From NCBI GenBank assembly GCA_947168935.1, contig CAMVNV010000003.1, forward strand, positions 1 to 60,002: DNA of 60,002 nt, read 5' to 3'. Source of the stretch: an uncultured Butyrivibrio sp. Its GTDB lineage: Bacteria; Bacillota; Clostridia; Lachnospirales; Lachnospiraceae. The position numbers and the translations under genes are program-made. The notes below the pieces were generated by a model. It made no database searches, was not told the origin of the DNA, and saw only the letters and a list, made by a program, of their open reading frames with translations. This document shows, one piece after another, positions 36,413-46,469 of this stretch; position 1 is the stretch's first letter, and every line of letters begins with the position of its first letter.

Positions 36413-37798
36413 TTATCTACGTGCAAGTTCGTCGGTGATATCTTCCCAGGAAACGCCCTTTTCTACCATAAGGACCATCATGTGGTAAAGGTAGTCTGCC
36501 ATCTCGTAGACAATCTCGTTGCCGTTCGCATTCTTAGCAGCGATTGTGATCTCTGTTGCTTCCTCGCCGCACTTTTTTAAGATCTTATCAAGACCTTTAT
36601 CAAAGAGGTAGTTGGTGTAGGAACCTTCTCTTGGATTAACTTTACGGTCGGCTATTACGCTGTATACTGAATCGAGAACCTTCTGAGGGTTCTTCTCGGT
36701 GTAATCTTTCTTGGCAATCTCGTTGAAGAAGCAGCTATAGGAACCTGTATGGCAGGCAGCGCCAATCTGCTTAACTTTAGCAAGAATTGTATCAAGGTCG
36801 CAGTCTGCTGTGAGGCTCTTTACGTACTGGAAGTGGCCTGAGGTATCGCCCTTTTCCCAGAGCTCATTACGGGATCTGCTAAAATAGGTCATCTTGCCGG
36901 TTCTGAGGGTGGCGTTATAAGCTTCCTCGTTCATGTAAGCAACCATGAGAACCTGATCAGTTCTATAGTCCTGCACAACAACAGGGACCATGCCATTAGA
37001 ATCGAGCTTGAAGTCTTCCCATTTGTATCTTGCTTCAAAGGTCTGAACGTCGATACCTGCTTCGATAGCGAACTTCCTTAAATCGTTAATACTCTGAGCG
37101 TTAGCAGAAAGGGCTGAACCTGTTACGCCGCAGATCTTTTCTGAAAAAAGAACTGCAAGTGTGCTACCTTTAAGGTTAGACAGGTCGGACTGAGGATTAT
37201 CAAGATATACGATGTGAGGGATATTACTTACCTCATCAACGGGATTAACCGGATTAGAAACAAGCTTTTCAGCAAAGCTTGCGCTAGAATTTAAGCCATC
37301 TACGGCAGCAGACTGCGGCATAAAGATCATAAGGCTTGCAAGTTCGTTTATTGCAACTGCGTTATCAGCAACGCTCTTCCTGCTTTCTGCTGTATCAGCA
37401 TAGCTGATAACGATCTTGTCCTTACCAAACTTCTTGGATACTTCCTCAAGAATCTCAGCATTTTCAGGCTTTGAGAAGTTAAGGGCAGCCATCTTGCAGC
37501 CGGCATATAAAAGCTTTTTGACATCTTCCATCCTTCTGACATTGCCTGCGCCTATTACGGGAACGTCAGTCTTATTGCAGATCTCCTTAAGGATATCTAA
37601 AGCTTCTTCGTGACTTGCATCATCCGTTGACTGGTCGAAAACTATGATAGCGTCGCAGTTAGCGTCGTTATAGCTTACGGCGAGCTCTACAGGATTCTCG
37701 GATATAACAGTCTTGTCAAAAAAGCTTTTGACAACCTTTTTGTCATTTAAGATTATGGATGGAATAAACTGCTTTTTCATATGATTTAAGCCTTTCAA
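36413..37798 (-). CDS. hisIE: HisF/HisA-like domain fused to HisI-HisE
   Basis: N-terminal degenerate TIM barrel; PRA-CH (VQDYRTDQVLMVAYMNEEA; SRSRNELWEKGDTSGH); PRA-PH (KKCGEEATEITIAAKN). Confidence 0.9.
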   Translation of the reverse strand: MKGLNHMKKQFIPSIILNDKKVVKSFFDKTVISENPVELAVSYNDANCDAIIVFDQSTDDASHEEALDILKEICNKTDVPVIGAGNVRRMEDVKKLLYAGCKMAALNFSKPENAEILEEVSKKFGKDKIVISYADTAESRKSVADNAVAINELASLMIFMPQSAAVDGLNSSASFAEKLVSNPVNPVDEVSNIPHIVYLDNPQSDLSNLKGSTLAVLFSEKICGVTGSALSANAQSINDLRKFAIEAGIDVQTFEARYKWEDFKLDSNGMVPVVVQDYRTDQVLMVAYMNEEAYNATLRTGKMTYFSRSRNELWEKGDTSGHFQYVKSLTADCDLDTILAKVKQIGAACHTGSYSCFFNEIAKKDYTEKNPQKVLDSVYSVIADRKVNPREGSYTNYLFDKGLDKILKKCGEEATEITIAAKNANGNEIVYEMADYLYHMMVLMVEKGVSWEDITDELARR

Positions 37799-37871
37799 AA
37801 TGTTGAGTTAGGTAAATATATCTTTTTTAAAATATTCAAAAAATTAGTATTATGCTGATTTTTATTAAATA

Positions 37872-38459
37872 TCAGAGTGTTCCTTTAGTGCTGAGCACAT
37901 CAGTGATCCTCTCATCAAACATAGTAGCCTGATCCATGGCTTTGGCAAAAGCCTTGAACATAGCCTCTATCTTGTGGTGATCATTAACTCCGGAAAAGAG
38001 CTTTAAGTGGAGGTTGATCATCGCGCCATAAGATACTGAGTAGAAGAACTCGTTAACAAGCTGGGTATCGAAATCTCCTACCATAGGGGCTGTGAAGCTT
38101 GCATCCATGACAAAATAAGGTCTTCCGCAAAGATCAACTGCACACATGGCACATGCTTCGTCCATAGGAAGGATCATGGAGCCGTAGCGCTTGATGCCTT
38201 TTTTGTCTCCAACAGCCTTAGCTATAGCCTGGCCCAGAACTATGCCTGTATCTTCTACGCTGTGGTGTCCGTCGACATTCAGATCGCCCTTAACTTTGAC
38301 GTCAAGATCGAACAGGCCGTGTCGTCCAAATGCATCCAGCATGTGGTCAAAAAAGCCTATGCCGGTATCAATGCGTGTCTTGCCTGTGCCGTCAAGGTTG
38401 ATTGTTACGGTGATGTCTGTTTCTCCGGTTTTTCTTGAAATAGTAGCTGTTCTAGCCAT
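37872..38459 (-). CDS. hisB: Imidazoleglycerol-phosphate dehydratase
   Basis: GIGFFDHMLDAFGRHG; DGHHSVEDTGIVLGQA. Confidence 0.96.
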   Translation of the reverse strand: MARTATISRKTGETDITVTINLDGTGKTRIDTGIGFFDHMLDAFGRHGLFDLDVKVKGDLNVDGHHSVEDTGIVLGQAIAKAVGDKKGIKRYGSMILPMDEACAMCAVDLCGRPYFVMDASFTAPMVGDFDTQLVNEFFYSVSYGAMINLHLKLFSGVNDHHKIEAMFKAFAKAMDQATMFDERITDVLSTKGTL

Positions 38460-38546
38460 GTGTCATCCTTTCTATAATGAGGACTTTTTAGTTACATCTT
38501 TACTATTTGTATTATTTACAGTCTTATTGTAAATCTTTCAATTACT

Positions 38547-39819
38547 TCATGACTCAAATCTAACCGTAATGCTGTTAGCGTGAGCTGTGAGTCCTTCTTC
38601 TTTAGCGAATCTCTCAACGTCCTTGTAAACGGCTCTTAATCCTTCTTCAGAATATGCAATGATGCTTGTCTTCTTTACAAAATCATCTACAGAAAGTGGT
38701 GAGAAGAATCTTGCTGTCTGGTTGGTCGGCAGGATGTGGTTTGGTCCTGCGAAGTAGTCACCAAGAGGTTCTGATGAGTAGTGTCCAAGGAAAAGAGCTC
38801 CGGCGTTCTTAACTTTGGTCATAACTTCGAATGGATTAGCTGTGATGATCTCGCAGTGCTCTGATGCGATCGCATTGGCAGCTTCTATAGCAGCGTCCAT
38901 GCTCTCAGCAACGAAAGCATATCCGTAGTTATCAAGTGACTTCTGGATTATCTCTTTACGCTCAAGTATTTCTACAAACTTATCGATCTCTTCTGAAACC
39001 TGCTTTGCTATCTCTTCTGATGTTGTAACGAGGATAGCGCTTGCCATCTCGTCGTGTTCTGCCTGAGAAAGAAGGTCTGCTGCAACCCACTTTGGATTTG
39101 CAGTTTCGTCAGCGATAACGAGGATCTCTGAAGGGCCTGCAATTGAATCGATTGATACGTGGCCAAAGCATGCCTTCTTGGCAAGTGCTACGAAGATATT
39201 GCCGGGGCCTGTTATCTTGTCTACCTTTGGTATAGATTCTGTTCCAAAAGCCATAGCTGCGATTGCCTGAGCTCCGCCAACCTTGTAAACTTCTGTAACG
39301 CCTGCTATATCAGCTGCTACAAGAGTTCCAGCATTAAGTGAACCGTCCTTCTGAGGAGGTGTCACCATTACGATACGCTCAACGCCTGCAACCTTGGCAG
39401 GAACTACGTTCATAAGTACTGAGCTAGGATATGCTGCTTTTCCGCCTGGAACATATACGCCTGATATGTCCAAGGATAGAACCATCGGGCTTAGTTGTGA
39501 ACCAGGACTCTCTCTTCTGCTTTTCATGGAATTCTCTTATGTTGGCAGCAGATTTTTTCATAACTTCGATGAACTCTGGATCAAGTTTTTTGTAGGCTTC
39601 ATCGATCTCTTCTCTTGTAACTTTGATGGTATCCTTTGTGATAACGCACTTGTCGAACTTCTCTGTGTATTCAAAAAGAGCTTTATCTCCATTTTCTCTT
39701 ACATTACTGATTATATCATTTACTGTGTTTTCGTATTCTGTATAACTTGCAGGGCTTCTCTTTTGCAGAATATCAAGAAGCTCTGATTTAGATTCTTCGG
39801 TTAACTTAACGATTCTCAT
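38547..39819 (-). pseudogene. hisD: Histidinol dehydrogenase, split by frameshift/deletion near 39480
   Basis: Frame 1 ends [15 protein letters not shown]...; frame 2 resumes [21 protein letters not shown]. Confidence 0.9.
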
Positions 39820-39982
39820 TGGTTCCTCCAAAAATAATTTACAATACTAAAAATTCTAAATTTCTATATAAGTGTACTTATTTCAAACATCAATATCATT
39901 TCTAATTCTTAATATTATTTCAATTTCTCAAATCCAATAGATATCTATGATACATTCTGAATAAATGTCATCTTATTTACAA

Positions 39983-40627
39983 TCACTCTGACATCAATGC
40001 TTTCTTCATATCTGCCACAATCTTCCTGATTCTCTCATTCTCCATCTGCATACTTACAGGGTTTACGATAACTCTTGCTGAAAGCGGGCAGATCTCTTCG
40101 AGAACTTCAAGGCCGTTAGCTTTAAGTGTTGAGCCAGTCTCAACGATATCGACGATGACATCAGAAAGTCCTACGATTGGTCCAAGCTCTACAGAGCCGT
40201 TGAGTTTGATTATATCAACAGTCTGATTTTTCTTATTATAGAAATAGTTCTTGGCAATGTTAGGGTACTTACTGGCAACGCGTATCATGGCATGATGGCT
40301 TAAAAGCTCTTTTGCCTGAGGGGGACCTGCTACGCACATGCGACACTTGCCAAATCCAAGATCCAAGACTTCATATACGTTGCGCTCTTCTTCAAGGATT
40401 GTGTCTTCTCCGACGATACCGATGTCTGCAGCGCCGTTTTCAACGTATGTTGGAACATCAGGACCTTTGGCCAGGAAGAAACGAAGTTTAAGTTCTTCAT
40501 TTGTAAAAATAAGTTTTCTTGTATCCTTGTCAGTTACTTCTTCGCACTGTATACCGCATTTTTCAAGAAGTTCCATAGTGCTTTTGACAAGACGACCTTT
40601 ACCAAGGGCGAAGGTTAAATATCTCAT
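39983..40627 (-). CDS. hisG: ATP phosphoribosyltransferase, short form
   Basis: YLTFALGKGRLVKSTMELLEKCG; DIVETGSTLKANGLEVLE. Confidence 0.95.
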   Translation of the reverse strand: MRYLTFALGKGRLVKSTMELLEKCGIQCEEVTDKDTRKLIFTNEELKLRFFLAKGPDVPTYVENGAADIGIVGEDTILEEERNVYEVLDLGFGKCRMCVAGPPQAKELLSHHAMIRVASKYPNIAKNYFYNKKNQTVDIIKLNGSVELGPIVGLSDVIVDIVETGSTLKANGLEVLEEICPLSARVIVNPVSMQMENERIRKIVADMKKALMSE

Positions 40628-40705
40628 AATTTTCCTCTTTTTCTATAAGATCAGCTATATAGGCTTAAATATATACCGGCATCAGTTTCTGTAATCGAAA
40701 CTCTG

Positions 40706-41824
40706 TTATTTATGCTTCAAAACAATGTAATATCCTTGCGCTCTCTTATTCTGCACCATAGCAAGCTTTTGCTCATAATCTGACTCATCATAGGTCACGA
40801 CGTCAGGTTCCTGGCTGTATGGGATGTCTATTTTTTGGTTGTAAAGTGCGCTCATAAGGTATTCAAGATCGACCATGTATCCGATAGCCGGGGCATCTTT
40901 TCCAAACTTTGATAAAAGATTGTCGTATCTGCCGCCCTTAGCTATGGCATCGCCAACGCCGTAGGTGTAGGCTCTGAACATAACGCCTGTGTAGTAGTTA
41001 TATTCTGAGAGCATGGCAAGGTCGAAGGATACGTTGTCTGCAGCGCCGTACACATCAAGCAGATGGTAGAGGTTCTTGAGTCTTTCTATAGAAGATCTTG
41101 ATCTTGTATTTGTAAGGTCTGCAGCGCCTTCTTCGAGCTCGTCTGCTGTTGTGAAGTCGGGCATATGGATCAGGATGTCAGCAAATTTGGACTCGATCTT
41201 ACCATCTTTTACCAGCTGGTGGAGATAATCTTCAAGGGCTGAGTAGTTACGGCCTGACAGGTACTCACGAAGCTGATCTTCAGTATCTTCATCGATTCCG
41301 GCTTCTTCGATGATGCCTTTGAAATAGTCTGCATCGCCGATTGTAACCTTGAAATCCGTAAGGCCTGTCGCTCTTATAGACTCGATCATCATAGCGATCA
41401 TCTCTGCATCAGCGTTAACTGAGCCGTCGCACATGAGCTCTGCGCCCATCTGGGTATGCTCACGGAGCTTGCCCTGAAGCCTATGGGTGTTGATGAAGAT
41501 GTTGCCACTGTAGCAGATCCTCACGGGCTCTGTGTCTTCCATAAAATACTTGGCAATGCATCTTGCAACAGATGGGGTGAAGTCGGGGCGAAGAACCAGT
41601 GTATTACCTTCGTTGTCGAAAAACTTATAAAGGTCTCTGGCGCTTGCCTGGCTGATCTCCTTGGCAAAAACATCGAAGAATTCAAATGTAGGTGTCAGGA
41701 TATTCTCATATCCATAACGGTACATGATCTCCTTGATCTTATGTTTTACAGTGCTGCGCTCATAAGATTCTCTTCCGTAAACGTCTCTTACGCCTTCAGG
41801 TGTATGCACAAGTTCTTTGCTCAT
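40706..41824 (-). CDS. hisZ: ATP phosphoribosyltransferase regulatory subunit
   Basis: HisRS-like: TPEGVRDVYG; LRPDFTPSVARC; next to short-form HisG. Confidence 0.93.
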   Translation of the reverse strand: MSKELVHTPEGVRDVYGRESYERSTVKHKIKEIMYRYGYENILTPTFEFFDVFAKEISQASARDLYKFFDNEGNTLVLRPDFTPSVARCIAKYFMEDTEPVRICYSGNIFINTHRLQGKLREHTQMGAELMCDGSVNADAEMIAMMIESIRATGLTDFKVTIGDADYFKGIIEEAGIDEDTEDQLREYLSGRNYSALEDYLHQLVKDGKIESKFADILIHMPDFTTADELEEGAADLTNTRSRSSIERLKNLYHLLDVYGAADNVSFDLAMLSEYNYYTGVMFRAYTYGVGDAIAKGGRYDNLLSKFGKDAPAIGYMVDLEYLMSALYNQKIDIPYSQEPDVVTYDESDYEQKLAMVQNKRAQGYYIVLKHK

Positions 41825-41996
41825 AAATACCTCATTTCAATGATTACTTTACTATGGTAACGTGCTACCATGCTACCTAATTATCATATTAAACTAGAGT
41901 ATACTAAACATATCTGCATATGTCAAAGAAAAAGTTAGAAAATTTTAGAAAAAATCAAATCTTTAGAAATGTGGAACGTGTAAGTGTTACTAAATA

Positions 41997-42557
41997 TCAG
42001 TCTCTGGACTCAAGATCTTTTTGCAAAGCGTCAAGATATGGTACAAATCCATCTGCCTTATGTTTGATAAAATACTCTTCGCTAAGCTCGTCAAATCTAA
42101 AGCTCTTGCGTCCTCCCGCCTGGGCTCTGTCCCAAAAACGCTTCAGATCCCTGAAAGGCAGGTAATACAGCTCGTCCCTTGTTGTGTAATATATCAGAAA
42201 AAAAGCTATGCCGTCCTGCTTTTCAAAGTTCTCCATAAAGGCTACCTGATGGGGATGAATGTTCTGTAAGGAAAAGGTGTCTACAGCGCATTCTTTTGCA
42301 TCAAAACAGACTGGCACACCCTGTACAGCACCGATGTAGTCAACAGTACTCTTCTGGTCAAAATAGGCCAGGGTGATGTGTCTTGTCTCTTTATCTATAT
42401 TTATGGGCGTAATTGGAGTGGGAATTTTCTGGATCAGAGCCAGTTCCTCCAAAAGATACTTCTCGTTAGTTCGGTTGATCATGTCTTCAAGGATTGAACC
42501 TCGAAGACCACGTGATTTCCAAGTTGCCATTTTACTCCTTGAATTTATCCTTAACAA
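41997..42557 (-). CDS. recU: Holliday junction resolvase RecU-like
   Basis: STVDYIGAVQGVPVCFDAKEC; HPHQVAFMENFEKQDGIAFFLI. Confidence 0.85.
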   Translation of the reverse strand: MLRINSRSKMATWKSRGLRGSILEDMINRTNEKYLLEELALIQKIPTPITPINIDKETRHITLAYFDQKSTVDYIGAVQGVPVCFDAKECAVDTFSLQNIHPHQVAFMENFEKQDGIAFFLIYYTTRDELYYLPFRDLKRFWDRAQAGGRKSFRFDELSEEYFIKHKADGFVPYLDALQKDLESRD

Positions 42558-43557
42558 GATTTCCGAATTTTGAATACAGCGGAGCCACTATCTCTTTACC
42601 TGCGAGTTCGCCAAAGGCTTCTGTGTCATTCGGGAACTCGAGTCTATAGCAGTGAAGGAGCTGCGATTTAAGGCCATAGGTCTGTTTAAAGCTGTCGTTG
42701 ACTTTCTCATTGCCGTATTTAGGGTCGCCTATGATTGGATGGCCTATGCTGGACAGGTGAGCCCTGATCTGGTGGGTCTTACCTGTTCTAAGTTCAACTT
42801 CAAGGAAGGTTAGATTCCACTTTGAGTTGGTGTCTACAGGGCTGTAGGCTGTTTCGATATAAGAAGAATCATCGCCATCTTCGTTTTTACTGATAGTTAC
42901 AGTGTTAGTCTTACTATCTTTAGTCAGATATCCTGAGATTTCCTCGGACTTATCTATAATTCCAGAAACGACTGTTCTGTAATACTTCTTGAAGGTTCTT
43001 TCTTTTAAGCCTTTAGCCATCATCTGGGCACCCTGTAATGTCTTAGCGCAGATGACGATTCCAGATGTATTTCTGTCAAGGCGGTTACTTACTGATGGTC
43101 TGAAGGTTATTAAACTTTCAGGCTCAATTGTCTTTTCATGAAGAAGGTATCCAACGATCCACTCATTTAAAGATACGTCGCCTTGTTCTGCCTTCTGAGT
43201 CAGAACGCCGACAGGCTTATTAACAAATAAAACGTCCTTATTTTCATATATTACTTCTATACCCTTAATGCTCTTATAAGCTTTGGTGAATTCTGTTACT
43301 GATACTCCTTCTCCTCTTTCGACTCTGGCAAGTCTTTCATTGGCGAACTTAAGGAAGGTATCGTCAGAAAGCCAGAGGGTTACTATATCGCCGTTTTCAA
43401 GCTTCTCCTGGCCTGTAGCTTTTTTGCCATTAAGGACTATATTCTTTTTTCTAAGCATCTTATAAATAAAACCGGTAGATGCCTTGGATAAATACTGGCC
43501 TAAGAATTTATCAAGTCTCTTTCCGGCTTCATTGTCTTTTATAACGATTTCTTTCAT
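42532..43557 (-). CDS. RluA-family pseudouridine synthase
   Basis: S4-like N-terminus; RLDRNTSGIVICAKT; LRTGKTHQIRAHLSSIGHPIIGDPKYG. Confidence 0.94.
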   Translation of the reverse strand: MKEIVIKDNEAGKRLDKFLGQYLSKASTGFIYKMLRKKNIVLNGKKATGQEKLENGDIVTLWLSDDTFLKFANERLARVERGEGVSVTEFTKAYKSIKGIEVIYENKDVLFVNKPVGVLTQKAEQGDVSLNEWIVGYLLHEKTIEPESLITFRPSVSNRLDRNTSGIVICAKTLQGAQMMAKGLKERTFKKYYRTVVSGIIDKSEEISGYLTKDSKTNTVTISKNEDGDDSSYIETAYSPVDTNSKWNLTFLEVELRTGKTHQIRAHLSSIGHPIIGDPKYGNEKVNDSFKQTYGLKSQLLHCYRLEFPNDTEAFGELAGKEIVAPLYSKFGNLVKDKFKE

Positions 43558-43584
43558 TTTATATGCAAAATGTCCTTTGTATAA

Positions 43585-43612
43585 AGATTGTGGGGGCAGC
43601 GTCTCCACAATC
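43585..43612 (-). terminator. Terminator-like hairpin
   Basis: GATTGTGG...CCACAATC followed by TTTATA on the minus strand. Confidence 0.55.
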
Positions 43613-43633
43613 CCTGAATTATCAATGAGTCAT

Positions 43634-44236
43634 TTATAACGAAATAGACTTAAGTACGCCAGATACAGTCTGAACTGTTCCTGGAGCCCAAGCTTCTTCA
43701 ACCGCTTTTGGATCTACGCCATGGCTGGCTCTTAATTTTTCAAGTTCATCAAGGCGCTTGCAATAATCGTCTACGTTGGTGAAGATTCTGATTGAATAGT
43801 CGTGGTATTTACTAAGGGATATCTGGTTCTTGATATGGTCCTGGCAGTCCTTGATATCCATGTTCTTATCTTCTGTAAATCCAGCGATGTTCTTCTCTAA
43901 AACTGTGATGGCGCCAACGTTGTAAGTGCTCTTTTCGGAAGTGAGGACGAGGTCGTAGATCATGTTGAGTTCGCCTGCATGCTGTTCTATCTTATCTAAA
44001 GACTCCTTGGTAAGAGGAATCGCTCTCATGAACATTATGAGGTTGATGACGCTCCATCCAAGAGGAAGGCAGCCAAGAGCTGCTACTATTGAAAATATAT
44101 TTTTATTAGTTTTAGTAAGTAATAATCCAGTTAGGAAAAGACCTACTGTAATGATTCCCATTATGATCGATCTGATGATCGCAACTTTTCTCTGATATGA
44201 AATGTGGCCAAATTCGCCTTTTGTTACCCTGTTCAT
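43634..44236 (-). CDS. Hypothetical membrane protein
   Basis: Two hydrophobic segments; intact ORF. Confidence 0.65.
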   Translation of the reverse strand: MNRVTKGEFGHISYQRKVAIIRSIIMGIITVGLFLTGLLLTKTNKNIFSIVAALGCLPLGWSVINLIMFMRAIPLTKESLDKIEQHAGELNMIYDLVLTSEKSTYNVGAITVLEKNIAGFTEDKNMDIKDCQDHIKNQISLSKYHDYSIRIFTNVDDYCKRLDELEKLRASHGVDPKAVEEAWAPGTVQTVSGVLKSISL

Positions 44237-44374
44237 CTGTATTCCTTTATATTTAATATTTCTCATAAGTTATAAATGTCCCAATTCATTAACTATGAGA
44301 TATATGATTTAATATTTTTTATTTGATTCTATAATGCTATTTTACTATTACAGTATGGAATCATCTCAAATTGC

Positions 44375-45106
44375 TTATTTAGAAACCGCTTTGATCTCTT
44401 CCTCTGTAAGTCTTCTATATTCGCCAAGGGCAAGGTTTTCATCCAATCTTACATCGCCCATTCGAATTCTTCGAAGATACAGAACTTCATTACCAACTGC
44501 TTCCATCATTCTTTTAACCTGATGGAATCTGCCTTCGTGAATTGTAAGATATACTACTGGACGTCCCTGGTCGTCTGCTTCGCCTCTAGAAAGCCTTGCC
44601 GGCAACGTGATATCAGGAGATCCGTCTTTTTTCACATCACCTATATCTACGCCCTTAGTTAGCTTATCTATATCCTCATCACTAAGGTCATGAGAGAGAT
44701 GAACTTCGTATTCCTTATCAACGTGGTGAGATGGTGACAAGAGCCTGTGAATAAGCTGTCCGTCATTGGTTATAAGAAGAAGTCCTTCTGTGTCTATATC
44801 AAGTCTTCCAACTGGTGAAAGGTCCTTGGTATTCTCATCTGCAAGGAGGTTAAGGACCGTTGTTGTGCGGCCGTCCTTGGTGGCAGATATTACACCGTCA
44901 GGCTTATTGAGCATATAGTAGCGGAACTTTTCAAATACAAGCTCCTGGCCCATAAAGGTGATCTTATCGGCATTTTCATCTATATGCATGTCTGCTTTCT
45001 TAACAGGCTGTCCATTTACTGTGACAGCGCCGTTTTTGATATGTTCTTTGATCTGTTTTCTGGTGCCGATACCAAAATCGGCAAGAAATTTATCGAGTCT
45101 TTGCAC
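44375..45106 (-). CDS. RsuA-family pseudouridine synthase
   Basis: MQRLDKFLADFGIGTRKQ; VGRLDIDTEGLLLITNDGQL; EGRFHQVKRMMEAVGNEV. Confidence 0.94.
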   Translation of the reverse strand: MQRLDKFLADFGIGTRKQIKEHIKNGAVTVNGQPVKKADMHIDENADKITFMGQELVFEKFRYYMLNKPDGVISATKDGRTTTVLNLLADENTKDLSPVGRLDIDTEGLLLITNDGQLIHRLLSPSHHVDKEYEVHLSHDLSDEDIDKLTKGVDIGDVKKDGSPDITLPARLSRGEADDQGRPVVYLTIHEGRFHQVKRMMEAVGNEVLYLRRIRMGDVRLDENLALGEYRRLTEEEIKAVSK

Positions 45107-45180
45107 GTATTCCTCACATATACTAAAAAGATGATAGGGGCAAAAAGTTCTTTTGCCCCAACCTCATAGTATTTTTATAC

Positions 45181-46236
45181 TTATTGAATTGTAACTGTAT
45201 TACTTACAGTCTTGCAATCATACTGATTGTATACCTGGATGGTCAGGCTTGAAGCCTTGATGCTAGGGTCTTTGATGACAACTGTATCTGTTGTCTTGTT
45301 TCTGTCCCAACCTATTACGTAGGACCAGGACTTGCCGCCGTCAAAACTGTATCTGTAGTAGATGATAGGTGTATCAGGGTCAGATGCTGAGATGCTTACT
45401 GTGATATCGCCTGTTGAACGGTCTCTTGATACAGAATTGATGGTACATACTGTAGGAGGTGTAAGGTCATCTGCCATAACAGTTTTAGGTGTCTTGATAT
45501 CTACGTTCTTATAGTTAGAATAGTCAATTCCAAGCTTTGATGACTTAAGGCCAAAGTACTTAGCGATGGCTGTTGCATCAGCTATAGCAAGTGTCTGATA
45601 AGGATCAGCCTGGGATCTAAGCCATGCAAGGTCTACAGGATGATCAAGGTAGCAGTGCTCTATGATAACTGCGTTTACATCATAGTTTCTTGCATGTCTG
45701 ATGATTCCGTAGTAGTCACCGTTCTGACCGAGTCTTGTCTTGATACCTCTTATAAAAAGCCCCAGATTTGCAAGTTCCTGAATCTCAGCAGATGCAAACT
45801 CATACCCTTTTTCATAATACTTGTCATAAGCTGAAACCCAGACTTCTGAGCCGCACAGATCATGCTCTACAGAAGCATTGAAGTGAATTGAGTACATGAA
45901 GTCTGCATTAACGCTCTTTGCGAACTTAACACGGTCTTCAAGAGATACTTCTGTATCAGTTGTTCTTGTCATGTATACTGTGACATTTTCGAAATTCTCA
46001 AGATAAGCTTTAACATAGTTAGCTGTCTTAAGTGTGATCTCTTTTTCACTGATTCCGTTGTACTGAGCGCCAAGGTTTCTGTCCCCTGTTCCGCCGTGTC
46101 CGGGATCAAGTACTATAACAACATTATCTTTGGCAGCGTCTACTGTAACTGTTGCACTTTCAGAAGTAAAAATCAGAGCAAAAACCATAGCTGTCAAAGA
46201 AAGGATGCTTACAAATGTCTTAATCTTATTCCTCAT
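45181..46236 (-). CDS. N-acetylmuramoyl-L-alanine amidase (Amidase_3), secreted
   Basis: VIVLDPGHGGTGDRN; YMTRTTDTEVSLEDRVKFAKSVNADFMYSIHFNA. Confidence 0.92.
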   Translation of the reverse strand: MRNKIKTFVSILSLTAMVFALIFTSESATVTVDAAKDNVVIVLDPGHGGTGDRNLGAQYNGISEKEITLKTANYVKAYLENFENVTVYMTRTTDTEVSLEDRVKFAKSVNADFMYSIHFNASVEHDLCGSEVWVSAYDKYYEKGYEFASAEIQELANLGLFIRGIKTRLGQNGDYYGIIRHARNYDVNAVIIEHCYLDHPVDLAWLRSQADPYQTLAIADATAIAKYFGLKSSKLGIDYSNYKNVDIKTPKTVMADDLTPPTVCTINSVSRDRSTGDITVSISASDPDTPIIYYRYSFDGGKSWSYVIGWDRNKTTDTVVIKDPSIKASSLTIQVYNQYDCKTVSNTVTIQ

Positions 46237-46299
46237 CAAATTCTCCTCCGCGTACTTATTATTCAAGATCAATATATACCAATTGTATCTTTCTAAAAA

Positions 46300-46325
46300 A
46301 ATGCGACCGGTAAAACTACCAGCCG
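46300..46325 (-). terminator. Terminator hairpin
   Basis: GCGGCTGGTAGTTTTACCGGTCGC then ATTTTTTT on the minus strand. Confidence 0.6.
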
Positions 46326-46348
46326 CGTTAAGTTACAAAAACACTTGT

Positions 46349-46469
46349 ATGTACCAGATATAGGACGTATCTAGTACATGTTTAGAAGTTCATGGATGAA
46401 CTTCTATGTACCAGATATAGGATGTATCTAGTACATGTTTAGAAGTTCATGGATGAACTTCTATGTACC
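46349..46469. repeat. Arm-repeat element, locus C (two tandem 57-bp units)
   Basis: 46349-46405 and 46406-46462 differ at one base. Confidence 0.95.

Noticed and set aside
41845-41885. Repeated GCTACC/GGTAAC motifs upstream of hisZ as an operator
   Set aside because: Too short and imperfect to distinguish from chance; no known regulator matched.
46349-46469. Tandem 57-bp units might look like a CRISPR or VNTR array
   Set aside because: Adjacent near-identical units with no spacers and no cas genes; the dispersed single copies at 13.2 and 15.8 kb show it is a structured repeat family.
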